Below, one piece after another: positions 41,818-50,830 of a stretch of DNA of 64,000 nt. The stretch spans positions 62,001 through 126,000 of the forward strand of contig CAVPDA010000014.1 in assembly GCA_963702495.1 (NCBI GenBank), given 5' to 3'. The notes below the pieces were generated by a model. The model was not told the origin of the DNA. It did not search any database and worked only from the letters and a program-made list of their open reading frames with translations. The number at the start of each line of letters is the position of its first letter. Within the stretch, counting starts at the first letter, position 1. The stretch comes from CAVPDA01 sp963702495 (GTDB taxonomy: Bacteria > Pseudomonadota > Gammaproteobacteria > Burkholderiales > Rhodocyclaceae). A program made the position numbers and the translations under genes.

Positions 41818-42774
41818 ATGCACAAGATCGTCTTCCTCGAACGCGACTCCATCCGCGCCGATGTGCGCCGGCCCGAATTCCCCCACGTCTGGGAGGAGCA
41901 TCCGCTCACGCCACCCGAACTGGTGCTGCCACGGCTGCAGGACGCCACCATCGCCATCACCAACAAGGTGGTGCTGCGCGGCGAGCTGCTGTCCAGCCTG
42001 CCGCAGCTGCGGATGATCGCGGGCGCCGCCACGGGCACCGACAATATCGATCTGGAATACTGCCGCAGCCATGGCATCGTCGTCTCGAACATCCGCGGCT
42101 ACGCGGTGAGCGCGGTGCCGGAGCATGCGTTGATGCTGGCGCTGATGCTCAAGCGCAAGGTGCTGGCCTACCGCCGGGATGTGGCCGATGGCAAGTGGCA
42201 GCACGCGGCCATGTTCTGCTTCTTCGATCACCCGATCAGCGACCTTGCCGGCGGCACCATCGGCATCGTCGGCCGCGGTTCGCTGGGGCAGGGCGTGGCG
42301 CACCTGGCGCAGGCCTTCGGCATGGAAGTGCTGTGGGCGGAGCACAAGGGGGCCGCCGCAGTGCGTCCGGGTTATACGTCATTCCGGCAAGTATTGCGGG
42401 AAGCCGATGTGATCTCCCTGCACTGCCCGCTCAACGACAGTACGCGCCACCTGATCGGCGAGTCCGAGCTGCGGGAAATGAAGCGCGACGCGGTGCTGAT
42501 CAACACCGCCCGCGGTGGCCTGGTGGACGAGGGCGCGCTGGCGCGGGCGCTGCAGGAAGGCTGGATCGGGGGCGCCGGCTTCGACGTGCTGTCGAAGGAG
42601 CCGCCGCGGGACGGCAACGTCCTGCTGGAGCCGGAACTTCTGAACCTGCCCAACTTCATACTGACACCGCATGTGGCCTGGGCCAGCGCCCGGGCCATGC
42701 AGACGCTGGCGGACCAGCTGATCGCCAACATCGAAGCCTACGTGCGCGGCGAGCCGCGCAACCGGGTGGCGTAA
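41818..42774 (+). CDS. D-isomer-specific 2-hydroxyacid dehydrogenase
   Basis: A 318-aa NAD(P)H-dependent oxidoreductase of the glycerate/hydroxypyruvate reductase type, interconverting a 2-hydroxy acid and 2-oxo acid. It has the nucleotide-binding GIVGRGSLGQGVAHLA near residue 145, the substrate Arg in INTARGGLVDEGAL near residue 230, and the catalytic Glu/His pair ending in LTPHVAWASARAM near residue 280. It sits between lutB and lutC, so it may act on D-lactate, glyoxylate or a related acid under the same IclR control. The exact substrate is not visible. Confidence 0.88.
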   Translation: MHKIVFLERDSIRADVRRPEFPHVWEEHPLTPPELVLPRLQDATIAITNKVVLRGELLSSLPQLRMIAGAATGTDNIDLEYCRSHGIVVSNIRGYAVSAVPEHALMLALMLKRKVLAYRRDVADGKWQHAAMFCFFDHPISDLAGGTIGIVGRGSLGQGVAHLAQAFGMEVLWAEHKGAAAVRPGYTSFRQVLREADVISLHCPLNDSTRHLIGESELREMKRDAVLINTARGGLVDEGALARALQEGWIGGAGFDVLSKEPPRDGNVLLEPELLNLPNFILTPHVAWASARAMQTLADQLIANIEAYVRGEPRNRVA

Positions 42775-42792
42775 TTGCCGAGGGGCACAGAC

Positions 42793-43443
42793 ATGGACTC
42801 GCGGGAAGACATCCTCGGCCGCATCCGCCAGCGCCTCGGCCGCACTGCGGCCAACGCCGACAGCGGCGCGCGCCGGCGTGGCTGCGGCGCTGAAGGCACG
42901 GGTGCAGGGGCCCCGTCCGCCGGCAGGCCCGATCTGCTGGCACGGCTGCGGGAAAGATCGGAACTGCTCTCCAGCACGGTGGATGTCGTCCCGGCTGTCG
43001 CTCAGGTTCCCGCCGCCGCCGCGCGCTACCTGCGCGAGCATGCTCTTGCCCTGCGTGCGGTCTGTGTCCCCGAACTGGCGCACTTGGACTGGGCCGGAGC
43101 GGGGCTGGAGGTGGCGGCGCGCGCCGCGCGGGAGGACGATCTGGTCGGCATCACCGGCTCCTTCTGCGCCATTGCCGAGACCGGAACCCTGATGCTATGC
43201 TCGACCCCGGACTCTCCGGCAACGGTGAGCCTGCTGCCGGAGACCCATATCGCGATCGTGGACGCGCAGCGTATCGTGCCGGGCATGGAGGAAGCCTGGC
43301 AGTTGGCGCGGGAGCATTTCGGCGACCTGCCGCGCGCCGTGAATTTCATCTCCGGCCCGTCGCGCACCGGCGACATCGAACAAACCATCGTGCTGGGGGC
43401 GCACGGCCCCTATCGCGTTCATCTCATCCTCGTGACCGGCTGA
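42793..43443 (+). CDS. lutC: LutC-like LUD domain protein, short internal frame anomaly
   Basis: A 216-aa LUD (DUF162) protein, the third subunit of the LutABC lactate oxidase. Conserved text is MDSREDILGRIRQRLGRTA at the start, VGITGSFCAIAETGTLML and SLLPETHIAIVDAQRIVPGM, and NFISGPSRTGDIEQTIVLGA at the end. Residues about 27-45 (ARRRGCGAEGTGAGAPSAGR) look out of frame. The frame beside it reads MAAALKARVQGPRPPAG, which fits the family, so two compensating single-base changes near 42870 and 42930 are likely. The gene stays open across the region. Confidence 0.87.
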   Translation: MDSREDILGRIRQRLGRTAANADSGARRRGCGAEGTGAGAPSAGRPDLLARLRERSELLSSTVDVVPAVAQVPAAAARYLREHALALRAVCVPELAHLDWAGAGLEVAARAAREDDLVGITGSFCAIAETGTLMLCSTPDSPATVSLLPETHIAIVDAQRIVPGMEEAWQLAREHFGDLPRAVNFISGPSRTGDIEQTIVLGAHGPYRVHLILVTG

Positions 43444-43567
43444 CTGGCCGGTCGGAGCGGGCATCTGCCCGCGGCTGTTCAACGCAATCCCGCGCGCCCC
43501 GATCGGGCGCCCGGCACGGTCTGCGCACTTCCATGCGCACCTCGACCCGGCTCAGGAGGACTCACCG

Positions 43568-45808
43568 ATGCGGCTATCGCTGCGCTTCATCATTCCGCTT
43601 TTTCTGGCGCTGGCCGGCGTGGCCTATGGCCTCGTGCCGCTGGTCGATCGGCTCACGCTGAAGTGGTTCGTGCGCGACCTCGACATCCGGGCCACGCTGG
43701 TGGCGAATACCGTGCAGGAACCGCTGCAGGAAATCATGGTCAGCGGCACCAGGACAAAGATGATCCGCTTCTTCAACAAGATCATCCAGGACGAGCGCCT
43801 CTACGCCATCGGCTTCTGCGAAACGGCAGTCGGCCAGCCGGTCGCCACCACCACCTATCCGGCGGCGCTGGACTGCAGGGACCTGGACGCCTACCGCGAT
43901 CCGGCGGCCCACCTGCTTCCCAGCTCCCAGGGCCCCCTGCACGTGACGATCAAGGATCTGCAGGCCGAAGGTGCGGCGATGGGGCGACTGGTGCTGGTGC
44001 ACGACATGAGTTTCGTGCAGCGCCGCAGCGACGAAACCAAGAAGTATCTGTTCTACCTGTTCGTCGGCCTCGGCGCGCTCGTTTCGCTGATCACGGTGGT
44101 GATCGCGCAACTCAGTTGGCGCGGCTGGGTCCTCGGCACCCGCGCCCTGCTGCGCGGCGAAGGGCTGCTGCGGCCGGTGCAGAAATTCAACGTGCCGGAG
44201 CTGCAGCCGATCGCGCGCGATCTGCGCACCCTGATCCGCGAGCTCGAATCCGAATTCCGGCCGCAGGACGACAGCCAACTGCCGTGGACGCCGGACACGC
44301 TGCGCGCCATCCTGCGCGCCGACCTGAGGGGCGAGGACATCCTGGTCGTCTCCAACCGCGAACCCTACATCCATGTGCGCGAAGGCGACAGCGTCGAGGT
44401 GCGGCGCCCGGCGAGCGGCCTGGTGACGGCGCTGGAGCCGATCATGCGCGCCTGTTCCGGCACCTGGATCGCCCACGGCAGCGGATCCGCCGACCGCGAC
44501 GTGGTGGACGCCCGCGACCGTGTCGCGGTGCCGCCGGAGCATCCGGCCTACCAGATACGCCGCGTCTGGCTCACCGCGGAAGAAGAGGCGGGCTACTACT
44601 ACGGCTTCGCCAACGAGGGCCTGTGGCCGCTGTGCCACATCGCCCACGTGCGGCCGGTGTTCCGCGCGGCGGACTGGAATCACTACATCGCGGTGAACCG
44701 CAAGTTCGCCCGGGCGGTGGCGGAGGAAGCGAAGACCAACAATCCCATCGTGCTGGTGCAGGACTACCACTTCGCCCTGCTGCCGCGCATGATCCGGGAA
44801 CGGCTGCCCGAGGCCACCATCATCACCTTCTGGCACATCCCCTGGCCGAATCCCGAAACCTTCGCCATCTGCCCGTGGCGCGAGGAACTCCTCGACGGCA
44901 TGCTCGGCAGCAGCATCCTGGGCTTCCATACCCAGTTCCACTGCAACAACTTCGTCGATACCGTCGATCGGATGCTCGAGGCGCGGGTGGATCGGGAGAC
45001 TTTCACCATCTCCTATGGCGGCAAGCTGACGGCGGTGAAGCGCTATCCGATCTCCATCGAGTGGCCCCCCTCCGCGCACCTCACCGCCAAGCCGGTGGAG
45101 CAGTGCCGTGCCGACGTGCGGCAGCGCCATGGCCTGCGCCCAGACAGTCTGATCGGCGTCGGCGTGGATCGGATGGACTACACCAAGGGCATCCTGGAGC
45201 GATTCCGTGCCGTCGAGCGCCTGCTCGAGATCGAACCCGACTGGATCGGCAAGTTCGTGTTCATCCAGATTGCCGCGCCGACCCGCTCCAGCATCGAGCA
45301 GTATCAGGAGTTCGAGGTCCACGTGCGCGCGCTGGCGGCGAAGATCAACAGCCGCTACGCGCGCGGCGACTACCTGCCCATCGTGCTCAAGATCGAGCAC
45401 CACGACGCGGTGCAGGTCTACGAGTATTACCGCGCCGCGGAGCTGTGCTTCGTCAGCAGCCTGCACGACGGCATGAACCTGGTCGCCAAGGAGTTCATCG
45501 CTGCCCGCGACGACGAGCAGGGCGTGCTGATCCTGAGCCAGTTCACCGGTGCCTCGCGCGAACTGCCGGAGGCGCTGATCGTCAACCCCTACGACATCGA
45601 CCAGTGCGCGGCCGCCATGCACGTGGCGCTGGCCATGCCGCCGGCGGAGCAGCGCGACCGCATGCGCCTGATGCGCGGGCTGATCCGGGAGTTCAACGTC
45701 TATCGCTGGGCGGGGCGCATGCTGCTCGATGCCGCGAGCATGCGCAAGCGCGGGCGTGTGCTGGACAAGCCAGAGAGCAACGTGCGGAAGCTGCGCCAGA
45801 GCGGCTGA
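43568..45808 (+). CDS. otsA: Membrane-anchored trehalose-6-phosphate synthase
   Basis: A 746-aa fusion. Residues 1-190 form a sensor-like module: one membrane span at about 7-25, an extracytoplasmic loop to about 158, and a second span at about 160-182, followed by a helical HAMP-like linker. From about residue 255 it is a complete GT20 trehalose-6-phosphate synthase: VVSNREPYIHVREGD, HIPWPNPETFAICPW, VGVDRMDYTKGILERFRAV, FVSSLHDGMNLVAKEFIAAR. It would join glucose from UDP-glucose to glucose 6-phosphate on the cytoplasmic face. Typical OtsA is about 470 aa and soluble. A CAGGAGGACTCACCG Shine-Dalgarno supports the start. It leads an operon with otsB and a GH15 gene. Confidence 0.9.
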   Translation: MRLSLRFIIPLFLALAGVAYGLVPLVDRLTLKWFVRDLDIRATLVANTVQEPLQEIMVSGTRTKMIRFFNKIIQDERLYAIGFCETAVGQPVATTTYPAALDCRDLDAYRDPAAHLLPSSQGPLHVTIKDLQAEGAAMGRLVLVHDMSFVQRRSDETKKYLFYLFVGLGALVSLITVVIAQLSWRGWVLGTRALLRGEGLLRPVQKFNVPELQPIARDLRTLIRELESEFRPQDDSQLPWTPDTLRAILRADLRGEDILVVSNREPYIHVREGDSVEVRRPASGLVTALEPIMRACSGTWIAHGSGSADRDVVDARDRVAVPPEHPAYQIRRVWLTAEEEAGYYYGFANEGLWPLCHIAHVRPVFRAADWNHYIAVNRKFARAVAEEAKTNNPIVLVQDYHFALLPRMIRERLPEATIITFWHIPWPNPETFAICPWREELLDGMLGSSILGFHTQFHCNNFVDTVDRMLEARVDRETFTISYGGKLTAVKRYPISIEWPPSAHLTAKPVEQCRADVRQRHGLRPDSLIGVGVDRMDYTKGILERFRAVERLLEIEPDWIGKFVFIQIAAPTRSSIEQYQEFEVHVRALAAKINSRYARGDYLPIVLKIEHHDAVQVYEYYRAAELCFVSSLHDGMNLVAKEFIAARDDEQGVLILSQFTGASRELPEALIVNPYDIDQCAAAMHVALAMPPAEQRDRMRLMRGLIREFNVYRWAGRMLLDAASMRKRGRVLDKPESNVRKLRQSG

Positions 45809-45853
45809 GCCCGCGGCGCGGCGGAAGCTGGCAACATATTGCAGGCAAGAACA

Positions 45854-46665
45854 ATGGACATGCCCAGGAAAATCGACATGCAATGCGCGGCGAGCGGGGT
45901 CCCGCCCCTGCCGGAAGGGGATGCTGCTTTCTTCCTCGACATCGACGGCACCCTGCTGGAGATCGCGGACACGCCCGTCCGCGGTGCGGGTGGACCGGCA
46001 GCTGCTGGCGCTGGTTCAGCGCATCCACGAGGCTGCAGGCGGCGCCGTGGCGCTGATCAGCGGCCGCCGCATCGCCGACATCGACGGCCTGTTTCCCGGC
46101 CTGCGGCTGCCGCTGGCCGGCCAGCACGGCATCGAGCGCCGCGATGCGGCCGGCGGCCTGCACATACACCCTGCGCCGCTGGCCGAACTGGCCCGGCTGC
46201 GGCAGCACTTCGACGACATCGTCGCCGCCCATCCCGGACTCCTGCTGGAGGACAAGGGCGCCACGTTGGCGGTCCATTATCGGCGGGCGCCCCAGGCGGA
46301 GGCGGAAGTGCTGCGCGCCCTGACCGGCATCCTGAAGCGCCTGGGGGAAGGCTTCCGCATCCAGCCCGGCAAGATGGTGTTCGAGATCAAGCCGGCCGGA
46401 AAGGACAAGGGCACGGCCATCGCCGAGTTCATGGAGGAGGCGCCGTTCCGCGGCCGCATCCCGGTCTTCCTCGGCGACGACGTGACCGACGAGTACGGTT
46501 TCCACGTCGTCAATGCCGCAGGGCGGCAGCTCCATCAAGGTGGGGACGGGCCACACCGTCGCCGACTGGCGCCTGCCCGATGTCGCCGCCGTGCGCGCCT
46601 GGCTCGCGCGCTGCCTGATGCGCCTGGCGCCGCCTTCCCCGTTCCTGGAGGGTAACGACGAATGA
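45854..46665 (+). pseudogene. otsB: Trehalose-6-phosphate phosphatase, frameshifted as sequenced
   Basis: Dephosphorylates trehalose 6-phosphate to trehalose. HAD-superfamily motif FFLDIDGTLLEIA near residue 31 starts in one frame. After about 45980 the protein continues in a second frame: RVDRQLLALVQRIHEAAGG, VALISGRRIADIDGLFPGLR, LAGQHGIERRDA, GKMVFEIKPAGKDKGTAI, FLGDDVTDEYGF. It finishes in a third after about 46530: SIKVGTGHTVADWRLPD, ending FLEGNDE. An extra C in CCCGTCCGCGG explains the first shift. The full product would be about 270 aa. Its stop overlaps the next start. Probably intact in the real genome. Confidence 0.85.
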
Positions 46666-48452
46666 ACACGCTCGATCTGGGGCTCATCGGCAACGGCAGC
46701 ATCGGCGCCCTGGTCGATCCGCTGGGGCGAGATCGTCTGGGGCTGCATGCCGCGCTTCGACGGCGATGCGGTGTTCTGCTCGCTGCTGCGCAACGGCGGC
46801 GACGGCGGACGACTTCGGTTCCTTTGCCGTGGACCTGGTGGATGTGGCGCGCTCCGAACAGGAGTACCTGGCGAACACGGCCATCCTCGTCACCCGGCTC
46901 TACGACCAGCGCGGCGGCGCCGTCGAGATCACCGATTTCGCGCCCCGCTTCCGCCAGTTCGGCCGCATGTTCAACCCCATGATGCTGGTGCGCCGCGTGC
47001 GGCGGCTTGCCGGCAGCCCGCGCGTCATCCTGCGCCTGCGCCCGGCCTGCGGCTATGGCAGCCAGCGTCCCGCCCGCACCTGCGGCAGCAACCATGTGCG
47101 CTACGTGGCGCCCGACATGGTGCTGCGGCTGACCACCGACGCCTCGATCACCGCCGTGGTGGAGGAGACGCCCTTCTTCCTGGAAGACACGGTAACCCTG
47201 CTGCTCGGCGCCGACGAGACGGTGCATGACGCGGTGGCCGAGGTGGGCCGGCGCTTCCTCGACGAGACCGCCGGCTATTGGCGCGAATGGGTGCGCTACC
47301 TGAGCATTCCCTTCGAATGGCAGGACGCGGTGATCCGCGCCGCCATCACCCTCAAGCTCAACGCCTACGACGACACCGGCGCCATCATCGCCGCCATGAC
47401 CACCTCGATTCCGGAGGCGGCCGGCAGCGCCCGCAACTGGGACTACCGCTACTGCTGGCTGCGCGACGGCTATTTCGTCGTGAATGCCCTGAACCGTCTC
47501 GGCACCACCCGCACCATGGAGCGCTACCTCGGCTACATCATCAACATCGCCGCCGGCGCCCGCGACGGCACGCTGCAGCCGGTGTATCGCATCAACGGCC
47601 GCTCCATGATCGAGGAGCACGAGGTGCCGTCCCTGCCGGGTTACCGCGGCATGGGCCCGGTGCGGGTCGGCAACCAGGCGTTCGAGCAGATCCAGCACGA
47701 TGTGTACGGCTCGGCCATCCTGACGGCGACCCACGTGTTCTTCGACCGGCGCCTGGTGCGCCATGGCGACGAGATCCTGTTCGAGCGCCTGGAGGCGCTC
47801 GGGGAGAAGGCGGCCCAGGTGTACAACCAGCCCGATGCCGGACTGTGGGAATTGCGCGGCTCGAGCCACGTGCACACCTTTTCCAGCGTCATGTGCTGGG
47901 CCGCCTGCGACCGCCTGGCACGCATCGCCGCCCGTCTCGGCCTGGCGGCGCGGGCCGATTACTGGCGCCGCCATGCCGACCAGATTCACCGCTACGTCTG
48001 CGAGAACGCCTGGAGCGATCGGCGCCGCGCCTTCGTCGCCACCATGGGCGGGGATGCGCTGGATGCCAGCCTGCTGCTGCTGCACGAGGTCGGCTTTCTG
48101 CGCGCCGACGATCCGCGCTTCGCCGCCACGGTGCAGGCGATCGAGGGCGAACTGCGGCGCGGCGATTTTGTCTTCCGCTATATCCAGGCCGACGATTTCG
48201 GCGTGCCGGAAAATGCCTTCCTGGTATGCACCTTCTGGTATATCTATGCCCTGGCGGCGCTGGGCCGCGACGGCGGAGGCGCGCGAGCTGTTCGAGAACC
48301 TGCTGTCCTGCCGCAACCGCCACGGACTGCTGGCGGAGCACATCGATACGCACACCCGCGAGCAGTGGGGGAACTTCGTGCAAACCTACAGCATGGTGGG
48401 GCTGATCAACGCCGCCATCCGGCTCAGCATCCGCTGGGATCAGGCGTTCTGA
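46662..48452 (+). pseudogene. Glycoside hydrolase family 15 protein, frameshifted as sequenced
   Basis: A glucoamylase-like GH15 protein of about 597 residues, often encoded beside otsAB; members include trehalases and glucoamylases, so it may hydrolyse trehalose or an alpha-glucan. It starts MNTLDLGLIGNGSIGALVDP, moves frame near 46726 (an extra G in GGGG), again near 46805, and a third time near 48270 (extra G). Catalytic-domain text is clear: NWDYRYCWLRDGYFVVNALN, HDVYGSAILTATHVFFDRRL, SVMCWAACDRLARIA, REQWGNFVQTYSMVGLINAA. Simple indels would restore it, so it is probably a working gene. Confidence 0.85.
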
Positions 48453-48503
48453 GGCCGCGGCCGGACCGACGGGCGCTGGTTTCCGCCATGGGAAGGAGGA
48501 GTC

Positions 48504-49519
48504 ATGCTGCTGCGCTTGTTGCTGCTGGGAATCGTGGTTGGTCGCTGTCGGGCGTCTCACCGGCGCGCAGCGCCGACGTCGCGCCCCACGCCATAGACAT
48601 TCCGTCCTGGTTCGCCGAGACCTTCCTCGATTTCCGCGACGACATCCGCGAGGCGACCAAAGCCAGGAAGCGCGTCATGATCTATTTCGGCCAGGACGGC
48701 TGCCCCTACTGCAAGGAGCTGATGCAGACCAATTTCTCGCAGCGCGCCATCGTGGACAAGACGCGCCGGCACTTCATGCCGATCGCGTTGAACATCTGGG
48801 GCGACCGCGAGGTGACCTGGATCGACGGCAGGCGCATGGCGGAGAAGGATTTCGCCAAGATGCTGAAGGTCCAGTTCACCCCCACGCTCCTGTTCCTCGA
48901 CGAGAAGGGGGAAGTGGTGGTGCGGCTCAACGGCTACTACCCGCCGCATCGCTTCGAGGCGGTGCTCGATTATGTCGCCGGCGGCATGGAGAAGAAGCAG
49001 CCGTTCGCCGAGTACATGAAGACCGCGGTCCGCGAGCCGGCAAGCGACAAGCTGAACGAGCAGGCGTTCTTCATGAAACCGCCCTACGACCTGCGCCGCC
49101 GGTCCGGCGGCAAGCCGCTCGCCGTGTTGTTCGAAACGCGCTCTTGCGCGCCCTGCGACGAGATGCACCAGGAAGGCTTCAAGCGCAAGGAGGTGCAGGC
49201 GCTGTTGTCCGGCTTCGACGTGGCGCGCTTCTCGCTCTCGGACCGCGCCGAACTCACCACTCCCGGCGGCAATAAGACGACGGGCGAAGCCTGGGCGCGC
49301 GAATTGAAGATCAGCTACACGCCCAGCATCGTGTTCTTCGATACCGGCGGCAAGGAGGTCTTTCGCGTCGAGGCCTACCTGCGGCCTTTCCACCTCGCCA
49401 CCTCCTTCGAATACGTGGCCGGCGGTGGCTACCGCACCGAGCCCGAGTTCCAGCGCTACCTCCAGGCCAAGGCGGAGAGGATGCGCGCCCGCGGCGAGAA
49501 GATCGAACTCTGGGAATAG
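48504..49519 (+). pseudogene. Double thioredoxin-fold exported protein, frameshift in signal peptide as sequenced
   Basis: A protein of about 338 residues with two thioredoxin-like domains: the first has CPYC in VMIYFGQDGCPYCKELM, the second CAPC in VLFETRSCAPCDEMHQEGF. It contains FTPTLLFLDEKGEVVVRLNG and YTPSIVFFDTGGKEVFRVEA, typical of thioredoxin-related periplasmic proteins. The start ATG 48504 has a GGAAGGAGGAGTC Shine-Dalgarno and a signal peptide MLLRLLLLGIVV, but the frame changes near 48535-48550 before SLSGVSPARSADVAPHAIDI; one missing base in GGTTGGTCG would explain it. Function is probably disulfide reduction or delivery in the periplasm. Confidence 0.82.
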
Positions 49520-49849
49520 GCCGGATGCGGTGCGAAGCGGCGACCCGGCATCGGTCTGGTTGAAGCCGAACCTCGCGGGCTGGGCTTATTGGAGTGCAGA
49601 CGGGATAGGGCGGGGATTGAAGACCGCGCCTTTGGCCGCTGTCCTGGAACAAGCGCAGGCCGACGCATCGCCGGATTCATCGGCCGCGCCGGCGTTGTCG
49701 CTGAACATTTCGATTGCAATTGTGCCCATTCCAGTGCACAGTGCGGGCCAGCGATCTTCAAGCACTGCTGCTGTTGTCTGGTTCAGTATCCGCAGTCCTG
49801 CGGTATTTCTCCCTTCATCACCCCGCTGTCTTGAGCTTCGCCCTACACC
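49520..49849. other. Gap between the thioredoxin-like gene and cspA
   Basis: No gene is recognised in this GC-rich stretch. It should contain the cspA promoter and the upstream part of its long 5' leader. Reading frames here are short and of random composition. Confidence 0.45.
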
Positions 49850-49870
49850 GGGGGCATGCCCCCTTTTATT
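49850..49870 (+). promoter_or_regulatory. Terminator-like hairpin in the cspA leader
   Basis: GGGGGC-AT-GCCCCC followed by TTTTATT lies 22 bases before the cspA ATG. It has the form of an intrinsic terminator, yet it precedes the gene. It could be the end of an upstream transcript, or a leader structure that controls cspA. Confidence 0.6.
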
Positions 49871-49892
49871 GTTCTTCAAGGAAACTCAAGAC

Positions 49893-50099
49893 ATGACAAC
49901 AGGCACAGTGAAGTGGTTCAACGATTCCAAAGGCTTTGGCTTCATCACCCCGGAGGCGGGTGGCGAGGATCTCTTCGCCCATTTCTCCGCGATTCAGGGA
50001 CAGGGCTTCAAGACCCTCAAGGAAGGACAGCGCGTCAGTTTCGACGTCACCACCGGCCCCAAGGGCCAGCAGGCGTCGAACATTCGCTCGGCTGACTGA
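49893..50099 (+). CDS. Cold-shock protein, CspA family
   Basis: A 68-aa single OB-fold protein binding single-stranded RNA and DNA as an RNA chaperone. It has the RNP1 motif KGFGFITP (residues 13-20), the RNP2-like DLFAHFSAI segment, and begins MTTGTVKWFNDS, the typical family start. A long in-frame extension from 49425 crosses a region without homology and is not used. TTCAAGGAAACTC is the likely Shine-Dalgarno region. A terminator lies 97 bases after the stop codon. Confidence 0.94.
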   Translation: MTTGTVKWFNDSKGFGFITPEAGGEDLFAHFSAIQGQGFKTLKEGQRVSFDVTTGPKGQQASNIRSAD

Positions 50100-50195
50100 G
50101 CACGCGCTCAGGGTCGGCATGGCGTGCTAGCCATGCCGCAAGGACCCCGGGAGACGGGCGCAGGGCATCGGCCCTCGCCGCCTCCCCCGCGGATC

Positions 50196-50219
50196 AGCCC
50201 GGCATCGGCCGGGCTTTTT
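50196..50219 (+). terminator. Rho-independent terminator after cspA
   Basis: AGCCCGGC-ATCG-GCCGGGCT followed by TTTTTC. It lies between cspA and infA. Confidence 0.9.
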
Positions 50220-50248
50220 CATTCCCATTCCCACCTGGAGACCTGCCC

Positions 50249-50506
50249 ATGGCCAAGGAAGAACTGATCGAAATGAAGGGTGTAGTGATGGAAGTGCTGC
50301 CCGACGCGCGCTATCGGGTCACGCTCGACAATGGCCACAATATCGTGGCGTACACCGCCGGCAAGATGCGCAAGAACCACATCCGCATCATTGCCGGCGA
50401 CATGGTGTCCCTCGAAATCTCCCCCTACGACCTCAGCAAGGGGCGCATCTGCTTCCGGCACCTCGCAGAACGAGGCCCCGTCACGATCGCGCGCCGGCGT
50501 TACTGA
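50249..50506 (+). CDS. infA: Translation initiation factor IF-1
   Basis: An 85-aa OB-fold protein that binds the A site of the 30S subunit during initiation. It begins MAKEELIEMKGVVMEVLPDA and contains RVTLDNGHNIVAYTAGKMRK and IRIIAGDMVSLEISPYDLSK, the family signature. It is slightly longer than the usual 72 aa because of an extended C-terminus (after GRICFRHL), as in some betaproteobacterial paralogues found outside the ribosomal spc operon. Such stand-alone copies may be a second infA. Confidence 0.93.
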   Translation: MAKEELIEMKGVVMEVLPDARYRVTLDNGHNIVAYTAGKMRKNHIRIIAGDMVSLEISPYDLSKGRICFRHLAERGPVTIARRRY

Positions 50507-50827
50507 GAGGCCATCCGACGCCGCCCCGCGACACGGTTATTCTGACCGGGGCTGGGTCACCACATCCACTGCCGCCGCAGTATCATGAGCCGGACACGAA
50601 ACGGTATGTCGGAAACGTGGGCTGCAACTCGCAGGAGTGAACGCGGAGAGATGTTTGCCCGCCGCGGAACGGTCGTGTCCGACCCGGCGCCCACGGCGCC
50701 CGACATTCGGCCCTCGAATGTCCAGTCGGACAGGAACGGCCAGGCGATTTCGAGGCGACCCAAATGCGGTAGTGCGCGAGCTGCCCGGGTCGTGGATTGA
50801 TCAGTTGCGACAGAGGGAGGTGGTCCC
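50507..50827. other. Gap after infA
   Basis: About 320 bases with no convincing gene; the frames here are short, Arg/Pro-rich and lack Shine-Dalgarno sequences. The end contains AGAGGGAGGTGG, the ribosome-binding site of the following gene. Confidence 0.45.
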
Positions 50828-50830
50828 GTG

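Noticed and set aside
49425..49892. N-terminal extension of the cold-shock protein
   Set aside because: The extra 156 residues show no homology, and the family is 67 to 70 residues long.
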